Shown: piece by piece, positions 32,218 to 43,177 of the stretch | Layout of the letters: the number at the start of each line of letters is the position of its first letter | How positions within the stretch are numbered: the stretch's first letter is position 1 | The notes under the pieces: model-generated | The model's input: only the letters and a program-made list of their open reading frames with translations | Told to the model about the DNA's origin: nothing | Database searches by the model: none | From: Euborellia annulipes | Lineage: Eukaryota > Arthropoda > Insecta > Dermaptera > Anisolabididae | Assembly (NCBI GenBank): GCA_023213315.1 | Contig: JAKCPI010000872.1 | Span: 186,001 to 250,000 of the forward strand | Direction: 5' to 3' | Length of the DNA: 64,000 nt | Made by a program: the position numbers and the translations under genes

Positions 32218-32781
32218 TAGAGACCGGATTTTAAGCAAAATGCTTATTGCTCAATTTTATAAGCAACCATTTGATATTTAATTTCTATACGAATTAGGAA
32301 AAACTAAGTGTATTGAGATTGCATTTTTTATGCTTTTTTTGAGTTTTTATGCTTTTTTTCCCTTTCGTGCTTATTTGAACTTATTTTACGAATATTTATA
32401 ATTTTTTTTTATTAAAAAACACACTTTTTTCCCATTCGCACAAGCATACACCAGGGACGTATATAAGGGGGGAGGGGGCCGCCCCCCCCAAAAAAAAATT
32501 CCAAAAACCCCGCAGTGCGAAAAAATATAGCCCTTAAAAAAAATTTTTTTCCTCAGGGTAAAAAAATTTGGTTCCGCAAAAACAAAATTTTTCGCAGGGC
32601 GGGGCGGAATAAATTTAGTTTATTTTAAAAAAATTTGTATACGCCATTGGTATGAGTAAAAATTGCTTATGAGATGCTTTTTTTCAACTTTTATGCTTAT
32701 TTAACAACTTTTTATTCAAGTTTTTCATGCTTTTTTAAGCACTTTTTTTCCATTTTTTTATGCTTTTTTGTCCGGTCTCTA
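32218..32781. mobile_element. hAT MITE made of AAGCATAAAAA words
   Basis: TAGAGACCGGA at both ends in inverted orientation, with exact 8-bp duplications TTTATGAT (32210-32217 and 32782-32789). The interior repeats TTATGCTTTTTT and AAGCAAAATGC. A second GC-rich MITE-like segment (32452-32649) lies inside it. Confidence 0.88.
32452..32649. mobile_element. hAT-like MITE nested in the 32218 element
   Basis: CAGGGACGTATATAAGG at the left and TTGTATACGCCATTG at the right are imperfect inverted ends. They resemble the 56984-57235 MITE (CAGGGGCGTATATAG). I see no convincing 8-bp duplication, so borders are approximate. Confidence 0.6.
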
Positions 32782-32796
32782 TTTATGATGAACTAC

Positions 32797-32880
32797 ATAG
32801 TCGCAACCCCCGCTTTCGGCCGGCTTTCCGCCTAGCCAGGAAGCTGCGCCCCCTGAACCCCATTGCAAATTAGTTTTTTG
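32797..32880 (+). mobile_element. Helitron-like GC-hairpin segment
   Basis: TAGTCGCAACCCCCGCTTTC, GGCCGGCTTTCC and GCTGCGCCCCCTGAACCCC match the blocks at 688 and 36687 with substitutions. Confidence 0.45.
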
Positions 32881-33440
32881 TTCCTTAAAAAAAGGGGTGT
32901 TGCCTTTTGATTATTTTCGATTTTTCTGACCTACAGCAGATGGTAGTGAATCAAATTAAAAAAAAAAAAACACAAATATCTAGCTTGTCTATATACAAAG
33001 ATCTTGAACCTTAAAAAAATTAAAATTTTTGTTATTTTTTTTCATACTTGAAAATTAAACACATACAAGGGGTTGATGAAAGGGGAAATTTATCTGGCTA
33101 AAAGTAATGGTTGAGAGGATCTATCATTTCGTAACAAAATCAATGAAATAGGACTTTAAATACTCAAGCAAAAAATAATGAAAATGAACTCCAAATATCA
33201 AAATTGAGGTTCATTTTGCACGAATTATTTATATAAGAAAACAAACCTCAAAAATAGTTAAAAGTTGTTATCGTTTTCAAAATTTTAGATTATAGAAGTA
33301 TCGGATATTGAAAGTATCTTAAACCGTTTAAAAGTTATGAGTGAATAAGTGAAAATATCCTAAAATTTTTAAAAAATATTAAAAAATAGAATTTTTGGTC
33401 TCCTAAAAAAAACTGGTACAACATTTTTAAGTCTTTATAT
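32881..33440. other. AT-rich sequence, nothing recognised
   Basis: No repeat ends or frames. Confidence 0.4.
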
Positions 33441-33443
33441 TTT

Positions 33444-33960
<517 letters not shown>

Positions 33961-33964
33961 AAAA

Positions 33965-34525
33965 TCATACAGGTGTCATTAAAAAACATGTAAATATAAA
34001 CAAATATATTTGTGACACACACCCAGACGTAATTCCAAAAGAATATACGAGAAAGTCTCGGGGAAGTCATTCCCCATATTTATAGTTAGTTTTAGAGATT
34101 TCTGAATCGAATGCAAAAAACCCCATTTCTCTAGGTTGTCTATAAGTACCTAAATAATTAATGGTGTTTTTAGTATACATTTTAAGTAGCATTGTAGCTT
34201 TATTATTATAATATAGTTAGATAAGCTACAGTGTATATAAGAGAGCAAGCATATTTGTTTGTCATAAAATTGTTTGAAATAGCGTAAATTATTTCCAATA
34301 GATATTTATGGATAGCTCAGTATTTATTTTGGCTGTTGCATTAAAAAAAATAATAATGATTTTGAGCAATGGTTTTTTAACATATGTTTAACATATATTT
34401 TCATTAATTATCATTAATGACTTTTTAATTAAGAGTAGAGCTAAAAAATTCATAGTTGATTATGTAAAAAAAAAAATTGGAAAAGTTTAATAAAGTTTAT
34501 TAAGACTTAAACTTTCGACTGTAGG
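33965..34525. other. AT-rich sequence, nothing recognised
   Basis: Unassigned; no credible frames. Confidence 0.4.
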
Positions 34526-34603
34526 TTCTCGTTGAAACATTTTGTAAAATAAAAGATTAAAAATAGTTTTTTTTTTCAACGGTTTTATTGATTATAAAAT
34601 TAA

Positions 34604-34647
34604 CACTTGATACGCATTTCGACAATTGCTTGTCATCATCAGAAGTT
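34604..34647 (-). ncRNA. Hammerhead ribozyme motif of a PLE
   Basis: Minus strand: ACTT/AAGT stem I, CTGATGA, stem II GACAA/TTGTC perfect with a GCAA loop, then GAAATGCGTATC. The stem III sequence ATGCGTAT differs by one base from the self-complementary form at 24264-24308. The core is intact. Confidence 0.75.
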
Positions 34648-34699
34648 TAACAACCACTGTATCGCGAAATTTTTTATGTGTGGCGCCAAATTTTATTAA

Positions 34700-35730
34700 A
34701 TAAATAAAATTTTTATTTATTTTTTTTTATTTTGATTAATTAATAAAATAAAAATATTTTTAGTATTTAACTAGGTAGAGCTTTGTTTGAAAAAGTGAAA
34801 AAGATAGAATTTTCACTATCAACACTTAATTAGTGTAGGCCTATGTGTAAACCAGTCAATACAGTAGGGGAGAGGCGGGTTTTATGTGACAGGGTCTAGA
34901 TACCGTGATAGTTAATAGTTAGTGCATCCAACGACAGTGCACTCGTTAATTACAAATCATTTAGAAAGAGGAAGTCAATATGAGTTGAGTTGTTAAGCTT
35001 ATAAGGCGTGTAGATAATATTTTGTGGTTCCTTTCTTTATATTAAGAGTCTTCAGTTAATTTCCAGGCCCTACATAACTGTTTTGGGTAAGTTAAATTAT
35101 TGTTAGTAATTATTAACTTACAATCAAACAGAAGTTTTTATCCTAATTTTCTGTTATAAAACATTTGAAATAATTTCTACGGTTTGGCTAAGCAAGCCGA
35201 TTTTTGGAGAAAACCTCTGTCGAGAAATCACTAATTCGGGTAGTATGGGACATTAGGGTGGCTCTTAGCTACTACTACTGAAGGAAAATTTTTTTGCGTT
35301 TTTTTTGCGCTACCCTCTAGTTTAGTGCCATTGCATGAAAAAATAATCTGTGTAAAATTTCAGCTCTATCGGATAAAGGGAAAAGGGTGCCCCAAGTGCC
35401 TTGAAAATCGAAAAAATCATAAAATCACAGAAAAATCCATTTTATTTTTTATCTTGCGAAATATTAATTATATACAAAAAAGTGTTATTTAAAAGATGTA
35501 GATCTATAAAAAATGTATATATTATCAGGTATCACTTTTCCTTGTACGACTAATGGTTTTCGAGAAAAACGTGAAAAACTCTTATTTTTGCTACAAATTC
35601 AGGCGACGCGTCGCCTCCTTTCATTGGCATGAAAAGTACTTAAATTCTGCATATAATCTAGTATTTTAGTTTATTTAGTTATAAGAAATACCAATCTCAG
35701 CTCATACCATGAGTAATAATTTTAAATTAC
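34700..35730. other. Unassigned repeats, possibly two decayed TIR elements
   Basis: GTAGGGGAGAGGCGGGTTTT (34865-34884) and ACATTAGGGTGGCTCTTAG (35251-35269) look like terminal segments of DNA elements, but I cannot find matching opposite ends. CAGGCGACGCGTCGCCTC near 35600 is a small GC palindrome. Confidence 0.3.
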
Positions 35731-35734
35731 TTTT

Positions 35735-36135
35735 ACTTTCTTTTACCCAATAAAGGGAGAAAATATTGCGATCGTGTCAGAAATTCGATATCAATATGTT
35801 GATGAAAATGCACGTTTTGAGGCGCTCTGAGAAAACATCGAGTCCCGCAAAATTGACTATTTTTGAACAAAAACAATATGGTTGAAATTTTTTAATATTT
35901 AAATTAGGTACACTTTTGGAAAGTAAATATTAAACTTTTGAATAAAATCAGCAAAAGTGTTCTAGTATTATATTTTGCTGATGTAATAGTTTTGGAGATT
36001 TTCTCAAAATCCACTCTAACAATTTTGAATAATATCTTTTTATTTTTATATCTTTTAGATGCTCTTTAAAATGTATTCTTATATTTCCCTCCAAAATTGT
36101 TTGAAGTTAAACTAACATCAGATTTTTACTTTTTA
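35735..36135 (-). mobile_element. HTR copy, inverted, diverged, no CA tract
   Basis: ACTTTCTTTTACCCAATAAA, ATTCGATATCAATATGTTGA, TTTGCTGATGTAATAG and AGATGCTCTTTAAAATGTAT keep the family order. The CA tract is nearly lost and the hairpin is absent. Confidence 0.7.
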
Positions 36136-36530
36136 AGATAAGGTTTTTTTTTTTATATTATTTATTATATCTTTCTATAATGTCGTCACAGATTTATTAT
36201 TTAATTCAACTTTATTTAAACTTTATTTATTTAAACTAACATTACTTCAGAAAAGAAAAAAAAAATTATAGGCTTTTTAGAATTTCATTACAAAAAAAAA
36301 TTAATTTTAAGGAAGATCCGTAAATTTTCACTTCCTTTTTCCTTAAAAAGTTGAATCCACTTTACTAAAATTTTGTCAACTAATAGGAAAAAAAAATTTC
36401 AATAAGAACAACAAAACCCCCCATTGTTTATATTACACTTCCTTCTTGTATTCTCGGAATATTTGTTTACTCTTTTAAACTTTTTCGTTGTTTTATTTTC
36501 TTCTTTTGAGTAAACTGAAATTTTTTCTTT

Positions 36531-36549
36531 ACACACACACACACACCCC

Positions 36550-36594
<45 letters not shown>
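36531..36594. repeat. (CA)n/(TA)n microsatellite
   Basis: ACACACACAC, a CCCCC interruption, then about 21 TA units. Confidence 0.97.
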
Positions 36595-36597
<3 letters not shown>

Positions 36598-36872
36598 CAA
36601 CAAAGTAATTCATAGGCTATTGTTCAATATAAAAAAAACTCTTAGGAGCAACATCTATTTCTAATTTTCCTCTTTTTTTATTTAATACTAGTCGCAAAGC
36701 CCGCCTTCGGCGAGCTTTCCACCTAAACCAGGGCGCTGCGCCCCCTGGACCCCTTGCTCGCCTTTGACGAGCAATTGCCTGCCTACAGCAGCAAGAATTT
36801 TGTTAGTTTTTAATATTTTTGTTGCATTTTTGTTGCATTACATTTAAGAAAGAAACTTGAGTCCAAGTAAGG

Positions 36873-37098
36873 TACAGTCAGCGCCAAAAGTGCCTGATCT
36901 CGATGCCTTGAGCTTAGGCAACCAATATGCAGAGCCATCGGTTAAGTTGCGTTAAAAGTAGCTTCGCCCCTTCTGTTTCATTAAAAAAGATTATTTATTT
37001 ATTTACTACTACTTTTAACGCAACTTATCCGACGGCTCTGCATATTGGTTGCCTAAGCTCAAGGCATCGAGATCAGGCACTTTTGGCGCTGACTGTAC
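36873..37098. repeat. Palindrome with 90-bp arms
   Basis: ACAGTCAGCGCCAAAAGTGC, CTGATCTCGATGCCTTGAGC and AACCAATATGCAGAGCC are mirrored by GGCTCTGCATATTGGTT, GCTCAAGGCATCGAGATCAG and GCACTTTTGGCGCTGACTGT. The loop is about 45 bp and AT-rich. GCTTAGGCAACC text also occurs in the decayed PLE motif near 20760, suggesting a PLE inverted pair. Confidence 0.85.
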
Positions 37099-37437
37099 TG
37101 TCTAGGAAAACAAAAGGGATTATTTATACCTTCCCAAAGGGTCTGCCTGAAGGTGGCTATAAATCATGTCATAAAGATGTCAAAAATCTAAATTTTGTAT
37201 CCAGATATTGAAGAAATTTGATTATAATTAATTCCCCAGAAATATTTAGAGATTCAAATTATTACTACGTTACTCCCTGGTCCATGTACTCTATGTGTAC
37301 TTAGTTTCATTGGAAATTGTGGATTTCTATAGAACATATACATATATAGATACATTTTTTCCATTTAGTAGAAGGATAATAAAAAGAGAGAGCAACTAGT
37401 TTTTGTTTTCTTTTATTAAACCCTCATTGGTGACGTT

Positions 37438-37960
37438 CTTTACTTCGAGTGAGAGAGATATTTCCACGGCAAATAATGAAAATACAAACATATTTCGTAG
37501 CCTTACTTATACACCGGGTCTTGCTGAATCAATAAGGAAATTATTTTATAGAATTGAAGGTAGCATAAAAATATCTTTTAAACCTCCAAACACACCTGGA
37601 TTTTTATTTAACAATAAAACACCCACTCCCCTCTCCAATACATCCAGTGTGGTATACAAAGTGGCCTGCGCCGATTGTAATCTAAGCTATATTGGTCAGA
37701 CAAGGCAGTATTTATCTCGTCGTCTCTCTCAACACAAAACAAATATTAAAAATCAAGAGACCCGCATTGCCTTGTCAGCCCATGCAATCGGTGAGGGGCA
37801 CACATTTGATTTCGAAAATGCTACCATCTTGGAAAAGGAATGCAACTACCAAAAACGACTTACATTGGAAGCCATTCATATATTCATTAATGAGACAATT
37901 AATTTTAAAAGAGACTATAATTCAACTGTGGCTCTCTACGCATGTCTCTTAAAAAGATAG
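37438..37960 (+). pseudogene. PLE GIY-YIG endonuclease domain, 5'-truncated
   Basis: The open frame runs 37403-37960 (185 codons), but the first 11-12 are encoded by the inverted tail and are not native. After that come the PLE linker (KLFYRIEGSIKISFKPPNTP), VVYKVACADC (GIY position and Cys pair, residues 83-92), SYIGQT (95-100), RRLSQH (106-111), an internal His (127) and LTLEAIHI with the catalytic-position Glu (156). This nuclease nicks target DNA for target-primed reverse transcription in Penelope-like elements. The Cys pair is typical of the PLE lineage. The domain itself is uninterrupted, but without the reverse transcriptase the element is not autonomous. Confidence 0.9.
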
Positions 37961-38247
37961 TTGCATTCATTTACTAATAAGGTGGAGGGGGTAGGAGTCT
38001 CTCTCTTCTCCTCATTCATAAACCAAACCCGATAGAACAGTCACAGAATTTTACTAGCAGACTTTATCATTGTAAAATATCTCACCTACTTATCATAATA
38101 TATATTGTTATAAAATCGACCAACAATGTCAAATACAGGTGAAATATGGATATCGATAATGACAACCCTAATGGTAAATATTCATCTATTTTATGTAAAT
38201 CTGTACACATTTTCTTAATGACCATTGTGTATTGTTCTGTATTAATA

Positions 38248-38286
38248 GCTCTGAGGATGGCCCTAAACAGGACCGAAACGTCAGCA
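38248..38286 (+). ncRNA. Hammerhead ribozyme motif in PLE 3' region
   Basis: CTGAGGA (38251-38257; the seventh core position is free), stem II GGCCC/GGACC with one mismatch, GAAACGTC (38275-38282), and stem I GCT/AGC. Predicted cleavage after 38282. It follows the endonuclease frame by 290 bp in the same orientation, giving direct linkage of an HHR to a PLE gene. Confidence 0.82.
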
Positions 38287-38418
38287 ATGAGGGTTTAATA
38301 AAAGAAAACAAAAACTAGCTGCTCTCTCTTTTTATTATCCTTCTACTACATCAACTAACCAGCTATATTAAAAAAAAACCTCCAATATTAAATTTTTTCC
38401 ATTTCATTTTTATATATA

Positions 38419-39182
38419 TACTAGTCGTAAAGCCCGCCTTCGGCGGGCAAGTTTATTACCAATTTGGGACATTTCTTGTTGCAATGCAAGTGTCAAGATG
38501 TTAAAGAAGGATCTTGAGTTCAAGCGAGGTCATTGACTGGGCACAGCACAAAAGGGTCTGTTTATGACTGTTTAAAGGGTCAGTCGCATGCGTCCTCTCT
38601 CCGTTTTTCAACTGCTGCGTAGCCCCGCCCCAGCCCATAGTCAGATAGGAGGCTGGTTCTCAGAGCACGAAGGTCGCTCTCTAATTTTGAACCCAACTTG
38701 TTGATTTTGTGTTCCCATATTGAAAAAATTTAATTATAATTAATTTTCCAAAATATTTAAGAGATTCAAATTTTTACTACGTTACTCCCTGGCCCATGTA
38801 CTAAATGTGTACTTAATTTCAAATGGATTCATTGAAAATTGTGGATTTCTATCAGTGGCGGATCCAGAGGTGTTTCTCGGGGGAGGGTAATCTGGAGTGA
38901 CTGGTCGCACAGCACACATTTTTTTCTTAATTTCGGTAATTTAAAGGCGCATTCTGTACTTGTTTGCCAGAATATAAATACAAATCAAATTTTTAAGTAT
39001 TAATTTTTAAAATTTTACATAAAAAATACATTTTTTTTCGAAAAAAAGTACTTTTTTTTCAAATCTCAGGGGGAGTAATTACCCCCTTCCCCCCTTGTAT
39101 CCGCCCTTGATTTCTATAGAACATATACATACATATTTACATTCGTACATACATTTTTCCCATTTCATTTTTATATATATAG
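38419..39182 (+). mobile_element. Second Helitron-like element, in tandem, with an hAT insert
   Basis: CTAGTCGTAAAGCCCGCC starts at the base after the previous element's TATATATA end. The body has GACTGGGCACAGCACAAAAG, TGCGTAGCCCCGCCCC and then the shared tail (AATTTTCCAAAATATTTAAG, ACTACGTTACTCCCTGGCC), ending CATTTTTATATATATAG. The hAT MITE 38853-39109 splits the tail. A solo tail fragment lies at 57421-57625. Confidence 0.5.
38853..39109. mobile_element. hAT MITE, 257 bp
   Basis: CAGTGGCGGATCCAGAGG at the left and CCTTGTATCCGCCCTTG at the right, with exact duplications ATTTCTAT (38845-38852 and 39110-39117). It contains a decayed HTR-like hairpin (TCTGGAGTGACTGGTCGCAC, about 38890-38970). 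Confidence 0.92.
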
Positions 39183-39189
39183 AAGATAC

Positions 39190-40585
39190 CGGTAGATAGG
39201 TAGATAGATAGATAAATAGATAGATAGATAGAAGATAGAAGATTAAATATCAAAGATTTTTTTGAAGTCTTTATATAAGGCTCACCAACACACTCCCACT
39301 GACTAATTAAGTTGATTAATTTTACAAATACTTAGTTTAAACAAAAAAATATTTCTTTTAATTTATTTTAATTCATTAAAAATTAATAGGCCTATTCAAA
39401 AATAAAAAAAGATGCGTTACCTAATTTAAGCTTTTGCTTTCAAAATATTTTTTTGGAGATAAAAAAAATAATAATATGGAAATTATGTTATTTTTTTTTT
39501 AAGAATTTAATAATTTTATTCTTTCATAAGTAAATTAAACTGTTTAAAGATATAAAAATTACATAATTGCTTAGTTTTCATCTTAATAAAGTATAAGAAT
39601 TTATCTTGTTATTATATTCAATTTCTTTTTCTTTTTTTTATTAAGGTTTAAAAGCAACTCCACTTTCTTTCTCATAAATAAATAACATCTTCAACAAATG
39701 CACCCAAGGATAATATATATAATAATATTCGTTTATTTTAAAACAAAAAATTAATTTTATTATTAGGCCTAATTTATTATATTATTTGAAAACAAAAAAC
39801 TAATTTTAAAGATATTTATTGATTAAAATTTAATACTGTTTCAATAATTGCAAGATGTTTTTTCACTTTTTCACTCATATCTTTTAGGATAGCTTCAATA
39901 TCCGATGCTTTCGCCGTTATCAAGTGCAGAACGTTTTAGGTTATAACTTCAATCTCATAATTTCGCCTAACTCCATTAAATTTGGAACAAAATGAGTCCT
40001 TTTGCAGTATTCTCAGATATAGTTTAGTACACTATCTAATTCGTGGTACATGAGGCAAATATTTAAGTACTTATTTTTTACAATTTTGGCTAAAAAATGT
40101 CTTGGATATCCAAAGTTTTTCAGAATCTATATTAAATTTTGCAAAAAATCAACACTTTTCATTTTAATCAGACCTTGTTTAGAATACTTGAAAGTTCTTC
40201 AAAAATAAAAGAAATTTTTATTTTTTTTAGATATCTTCAAATCATAGCAAAAAAATAATTTTTTACTCATTTACTCATTTTTTAATCAAGGTTTGGTTAT
40301 CTTTCATCTTAAAATTTGAGGGACAGTCCTGAATTTCGCTTCAATGTTCCGCTTCATTTCATGTCCCACAAAATATTCTGGATTTATTAATATAGGCCTA
40401 TATTTATTAATATATATTTTGTTAACTTTTAGTCTATATTAAAATTTTTTTTTTTAGGCCCGGGGAAAATCTTAGCACTTTAATCTTTATAGCTGCTAGA
40501 ATAAGTTCAATGAGGCAAATGGGATCAATCGAACTTTTTTTTTTGTGAAATTTCCAATTTTTTCCTCAAGCGAAAATCATTTGAC
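39190..40585. other. GATA microsatellite, then AT-rich sequence
   Basis: A GATA-type repeat at about 39190-39240. The segment around 40310-40380 (GAGGGACAGTCCTGAATTTC) is an inverted relative of 32130-32215. Nothing else recognised. Confidence 0.4.
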
Positions 40586-40589
40586 TTTT

Positions 40590-40920
40590 TTACTTCTTTT
40601 TTTTAGTTTACGAATCTTTTCGAACTCTTTTTGGCAGGAACCGAAACTTTGATCTGCACCTAGTTAAAATATTTAATAGGTAACAATTCTTCTGCTTCTT
40701 TCTTCGCCTGAATGTTGCCGCGGTGCGGGGTCGGCGGAATTTGTTATTCATGGATTTTTGCGACCGGGAAGGAATATAAAAAGCCGGTCCGTCGCACGTT
40801 CTGATGCCTGTTGAAAATATAGAAGGGAAGAGACTGACATGCAAAGATAAGAAGTATTGCCAGTCCCAGCTAGGTGAGCCCGTGGTCGCCATCCATGTAC
40901 CCACAAGATGTGGGCCCCTG
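40590..40920 (-). other. GC-richer island with a 98-residue frame
   Basis: The minus-strand frame 40608-40904 contains Arg-rich text (NNKFRRPRTAATFRRRKKQK) and no domain I recognise. CGGTGCGGGGTCGGCGGAAT and CGGTCCGTCGCACGTTC stand out from AT-rich flanks. It is a possible exon or old repeat. Confidence 0.25.
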
Positions 40921-40924
40921 AGTT

Positions 40925-41535
40925 AATAGGTAATAATTAATATTGGTAATATATTTTTGCAGCACATTTAAAATAAGGACACTGTACATTTTCTTTTTTT
41001 GAAAATAGACTATTACACATAAGCACTGCTCTAATAATAGGTTCTATTTATTTAATTATTTATTTTATTCATAAAACTTAATAAATAAAATATAATTAGA
41101 AATGAAAAAAACACCATTTCGATATTGGTTTCTCTTTTCTTTTTATGAATCTAAATAAATAATTATTAATCCAGGAAATGCTTTTAAATTTATTTTATTT
41201 ACGAATAAATATATTAGATTTTTATATTCAAGAGAAAAAAAATATTAATGTCAAAAATAATTTAATTAAATGGATTATTTTGATATTTAAAAAGAATAAA
41301 ATATGCATAATTAAAAAAAGCTTTATTACTTTGAATAATGACTAAATGCACTTTGGATAATAAAAAATTTTTATTGATTCTATTTATTAAGTCGGAATTG
41401 GAGGAGAAATGCTGGCAGACGTCAACTTCAATTGGAATTTCTTAATTATGTGATAAAATTATAAATTATTTATTTTTAATAATCATGTAGCCATATTATT
41501 TGAATATAAATTAGTTTTCAATCACATAATTATAG
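40925..41535. other. AT-rich sequence, nothing recognised
   Basis: No repeat ends or frames. Confidence 0.4.
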
Positions 41536-41539
41536 TTTT

Positions 41540-41718
41540 TTCCTTTCTCTTACCCTATATATGAAATAATTAGAAAGTATTGCTATCATGTCAAAAATTG
41601 GATGTCGAGATTTTGATGGAGTCCCCTGAGTCCAAAAAAGTGAGTCACGCAAATTGGTCTGTGTGTGTGTGTGGACATTTTTGGCCATGAAGGAAATGGG
41701 CTAGGAGGTTGAAATTTT
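41540..41718 (-). mobile_element. HTR outer-end fragment, inverted
   Basis: CTTTCTCTTACCCTATATAT, GGATGTCGAGATTTTGATGG, GTCCCCTGAGTCC, a short (GT)n run and GCTAGGAGGTTGAAATTTTA. It is cut at about 41718 by the next element. Confidence 0.85.
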
Positions 41719-42172
41719 ATTATTATTATAAGTTTACATCCGGAATAGGTCCCGAACCCGACGTAAACTTGCATTTTTTTTTTTTTTGAAAATACAAAAA
41801 TATTTTTTTGAAAAAATTCTAAGTTTACATCCCGAATAGGTCCGGTATGCGACCTACACTTGTGTATTTTTTAAATATATTTTTAATAATTTCTAAAACC
41901 CTTGAAAAACAGAAATAAATAATTTGAAAATAAAATTAACATTTTTTTAAAATATTCTATCTCTAAGCCGTATGAGGAACTGAAAAAAATACTTTGAAAA
42001 TACAAAAATAAGTTTATGTCCGGAATAGGTCGGGGCGGGACATCTTATGTACATACATGATTGGACGTATCAGCCATGTTGGTCCGCTTTACGTATCATT
42101 TAGGTCCAGGTACGTCTTGGCCGTAAACGGGACCTAAGCGGTACGTACATAAGACGAACTGTACTATCTGGG
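41719..42172. mobile_element. Element repeating GTTTACATCCGGAATAGGTC-type words
   Basis: AAGTTTACATCCGGAATAGG occurs near 41731, a variant at 41820 and another at 42001. GGTCCAGGTACGTCTTGG and CGGTACGTACATAAGACG vary the same theme in the last 120 bp. The right end ACTGTACTATCTGGG is followed by TA and resembles the CCCAGCTAGCAGA end of the 60739 element. The left end is lost. Confidence 0.5.
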
Positions 42173-42485
42173 TAATAAATAAACAACTAAATGCTTAAAC
42201 AAATAAATAAATAAACAAACAAACCTAAAAATAAATAAATAAACCAATAAATAAATGACTAGAAGCGTTGGAAGACAATGCCAATTGCACAACCTACTCA
42301 CAACAATATCCCAGGTATTATCACGCACTCAGTCAAAGAAGAAAAGAAGATCGGCCATGAAACAAAAAATTAATCAACAAACCAAAAGCCCCAACGTCTC
42401 ATGTCCTGTAATATAGATCACTCTTATGGTATATGCAAATTTAATTATTTATTTTGTATGAACCAAAATTCAATCCATCTACAGT

Positions 42486-42534
42486 TTATCGTCCTGAAGA
42501 TGGGATCGACGTGATCCCGAAACGTCGACGATAA
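42486..42534 (+). ncRNA. Hammerhead ribozyme motif, best preserved in the window
   Basis: Stem I TTATCGTC (42486-42493) pairs with GACGATAA (42527-42534), a perfect eight base pairs. CTGAAGA (42494-42500) follows, then stem II GGGATC/GATCCC, perfect with a GACGT loop, then GAAAC (42519-42523) and GTC with cleavage predicted after 42526. ACGT is the self-complementary stem III of dimeric PLE hammerheads. Every essential core position matches CUGANGA...GAAA...UH. The tail downstream (AGTTTCTTTATCACTTGC) is PLE-like but has no coding partner nearby. Confidence 0.87.
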
Positions 42535-42916
42535 TCAAATAGAGTTTCTTTATCACTTGCTGGCTGACATACATCCTACTCCTAATCATCTCAAATAGTT
42601 TATATCACTTAATTAGAACATTTTTGCGCTCTTAAGAATATTTACTTTTTTTCTGATTTTAATTTTTTTGTGAACTAAAAACCTAAAAAAATAAAGAAAC
42701 TATAATTTTAAATAGTCCGTTTAATTGTTTATTTAATTAGGGGGCAGTATAATATTGAAAATCTTTATTAAAACTATATATAATTTTATATTGGGTTCAA
42801 TAGATATTTCAATATTTAGTGCATACCAAGATGGAGGACGTGACGTAGCCGTGACGTAGGCGGTCGACTCTCTTCTCAGCTCAATGTACCTCCAGTTTAC
42901 TTGAGTCGGAGCAAGT

Positions 42917-43020
42917 GCACAGTATTTGATAACGGCTGCAGAATAAGCAGTCGAAGCGTTGTACAGTATTTATATTTTTAATAAAAAATTAATACAAAAT
43001 ATGGTCTTTAATTAAAAATT
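42917..43020 (+). ncRNA. CTTGA-type hammerhead-like PLE end with tail
   Basis: GTGCACAGTATTTGATAACG, GCTGC...GCAGTC as a possible stem II, GAAGCGTT, then GTACAG, in which GTAC could pair as stem I. The tail AATACAAAATATGGTC ends CCCCTAATAA. The same tail recurs at 50530-50590 and, inverted, near 14030. The core departs from consensus at two or more positions. Confidence 0.55.
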
Positions 43021-43142
43021 CCCCTAATAATTATTTAAAAAGCTTCGTTGCATATCACGGCAGGTCGAGATAATTTGTTCAAAAGGTGTATTCCCCTCTC
43101 ATCGAATTTTTGGTGCAATCGACCTATATTTATTTCTATAAA

Positions 43143-43177
<35 letters not shown>

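Larger units (their letters stand above)
37367..38392 (+). mobile_element. 5'-truncated Penelope-like element with inverted tail
   Basis: A 12-bp target duplication TTTTTTCCATTT flanks it (37355-37366 and 38393-38404). From left to right it holds a 72-bp inverted copy of its own tail (to about 37437), a GIY-YIG endonuclease coding segment (to 37960), about 290 bp of 3' UTR, a hammerhead motif (38248-38286), and a tail of about 110 bp (GAGGGTTTAATAAAAG, AACAAAAACTAGCTGC). The reverse transcriptase is missing. The inverted copy begins within six bases of the predicted cleavage position, pointing to an origin from a ribozyme-processed RNA end or a template jump there. Confidence 0.9.
36687..38418 (+). 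mobile_element. Helitron-like element split by a PLE
   Basis: Left end CTAGTCGCAAAGCCCGCC with a GC hairpin and GGGCGCTGCGCCCCCTGG. The right part contains TGATTATAATTAATTCCCC, ACTACGTTACTCCCTGG and GTGGATTTCTATAGAACAT, ending (beyond the PLE) CATTTTTATATATATA at 38405-38418. The PLE (37367-38392) and its 12-bp duplication interrupt it 14 bases before its end. A palindrome (36873-37098) lies near its middle. No Rep/helicase coding is present. The class call rests on the hairpin and AT-rich terminus only. Confidence 0.5.
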
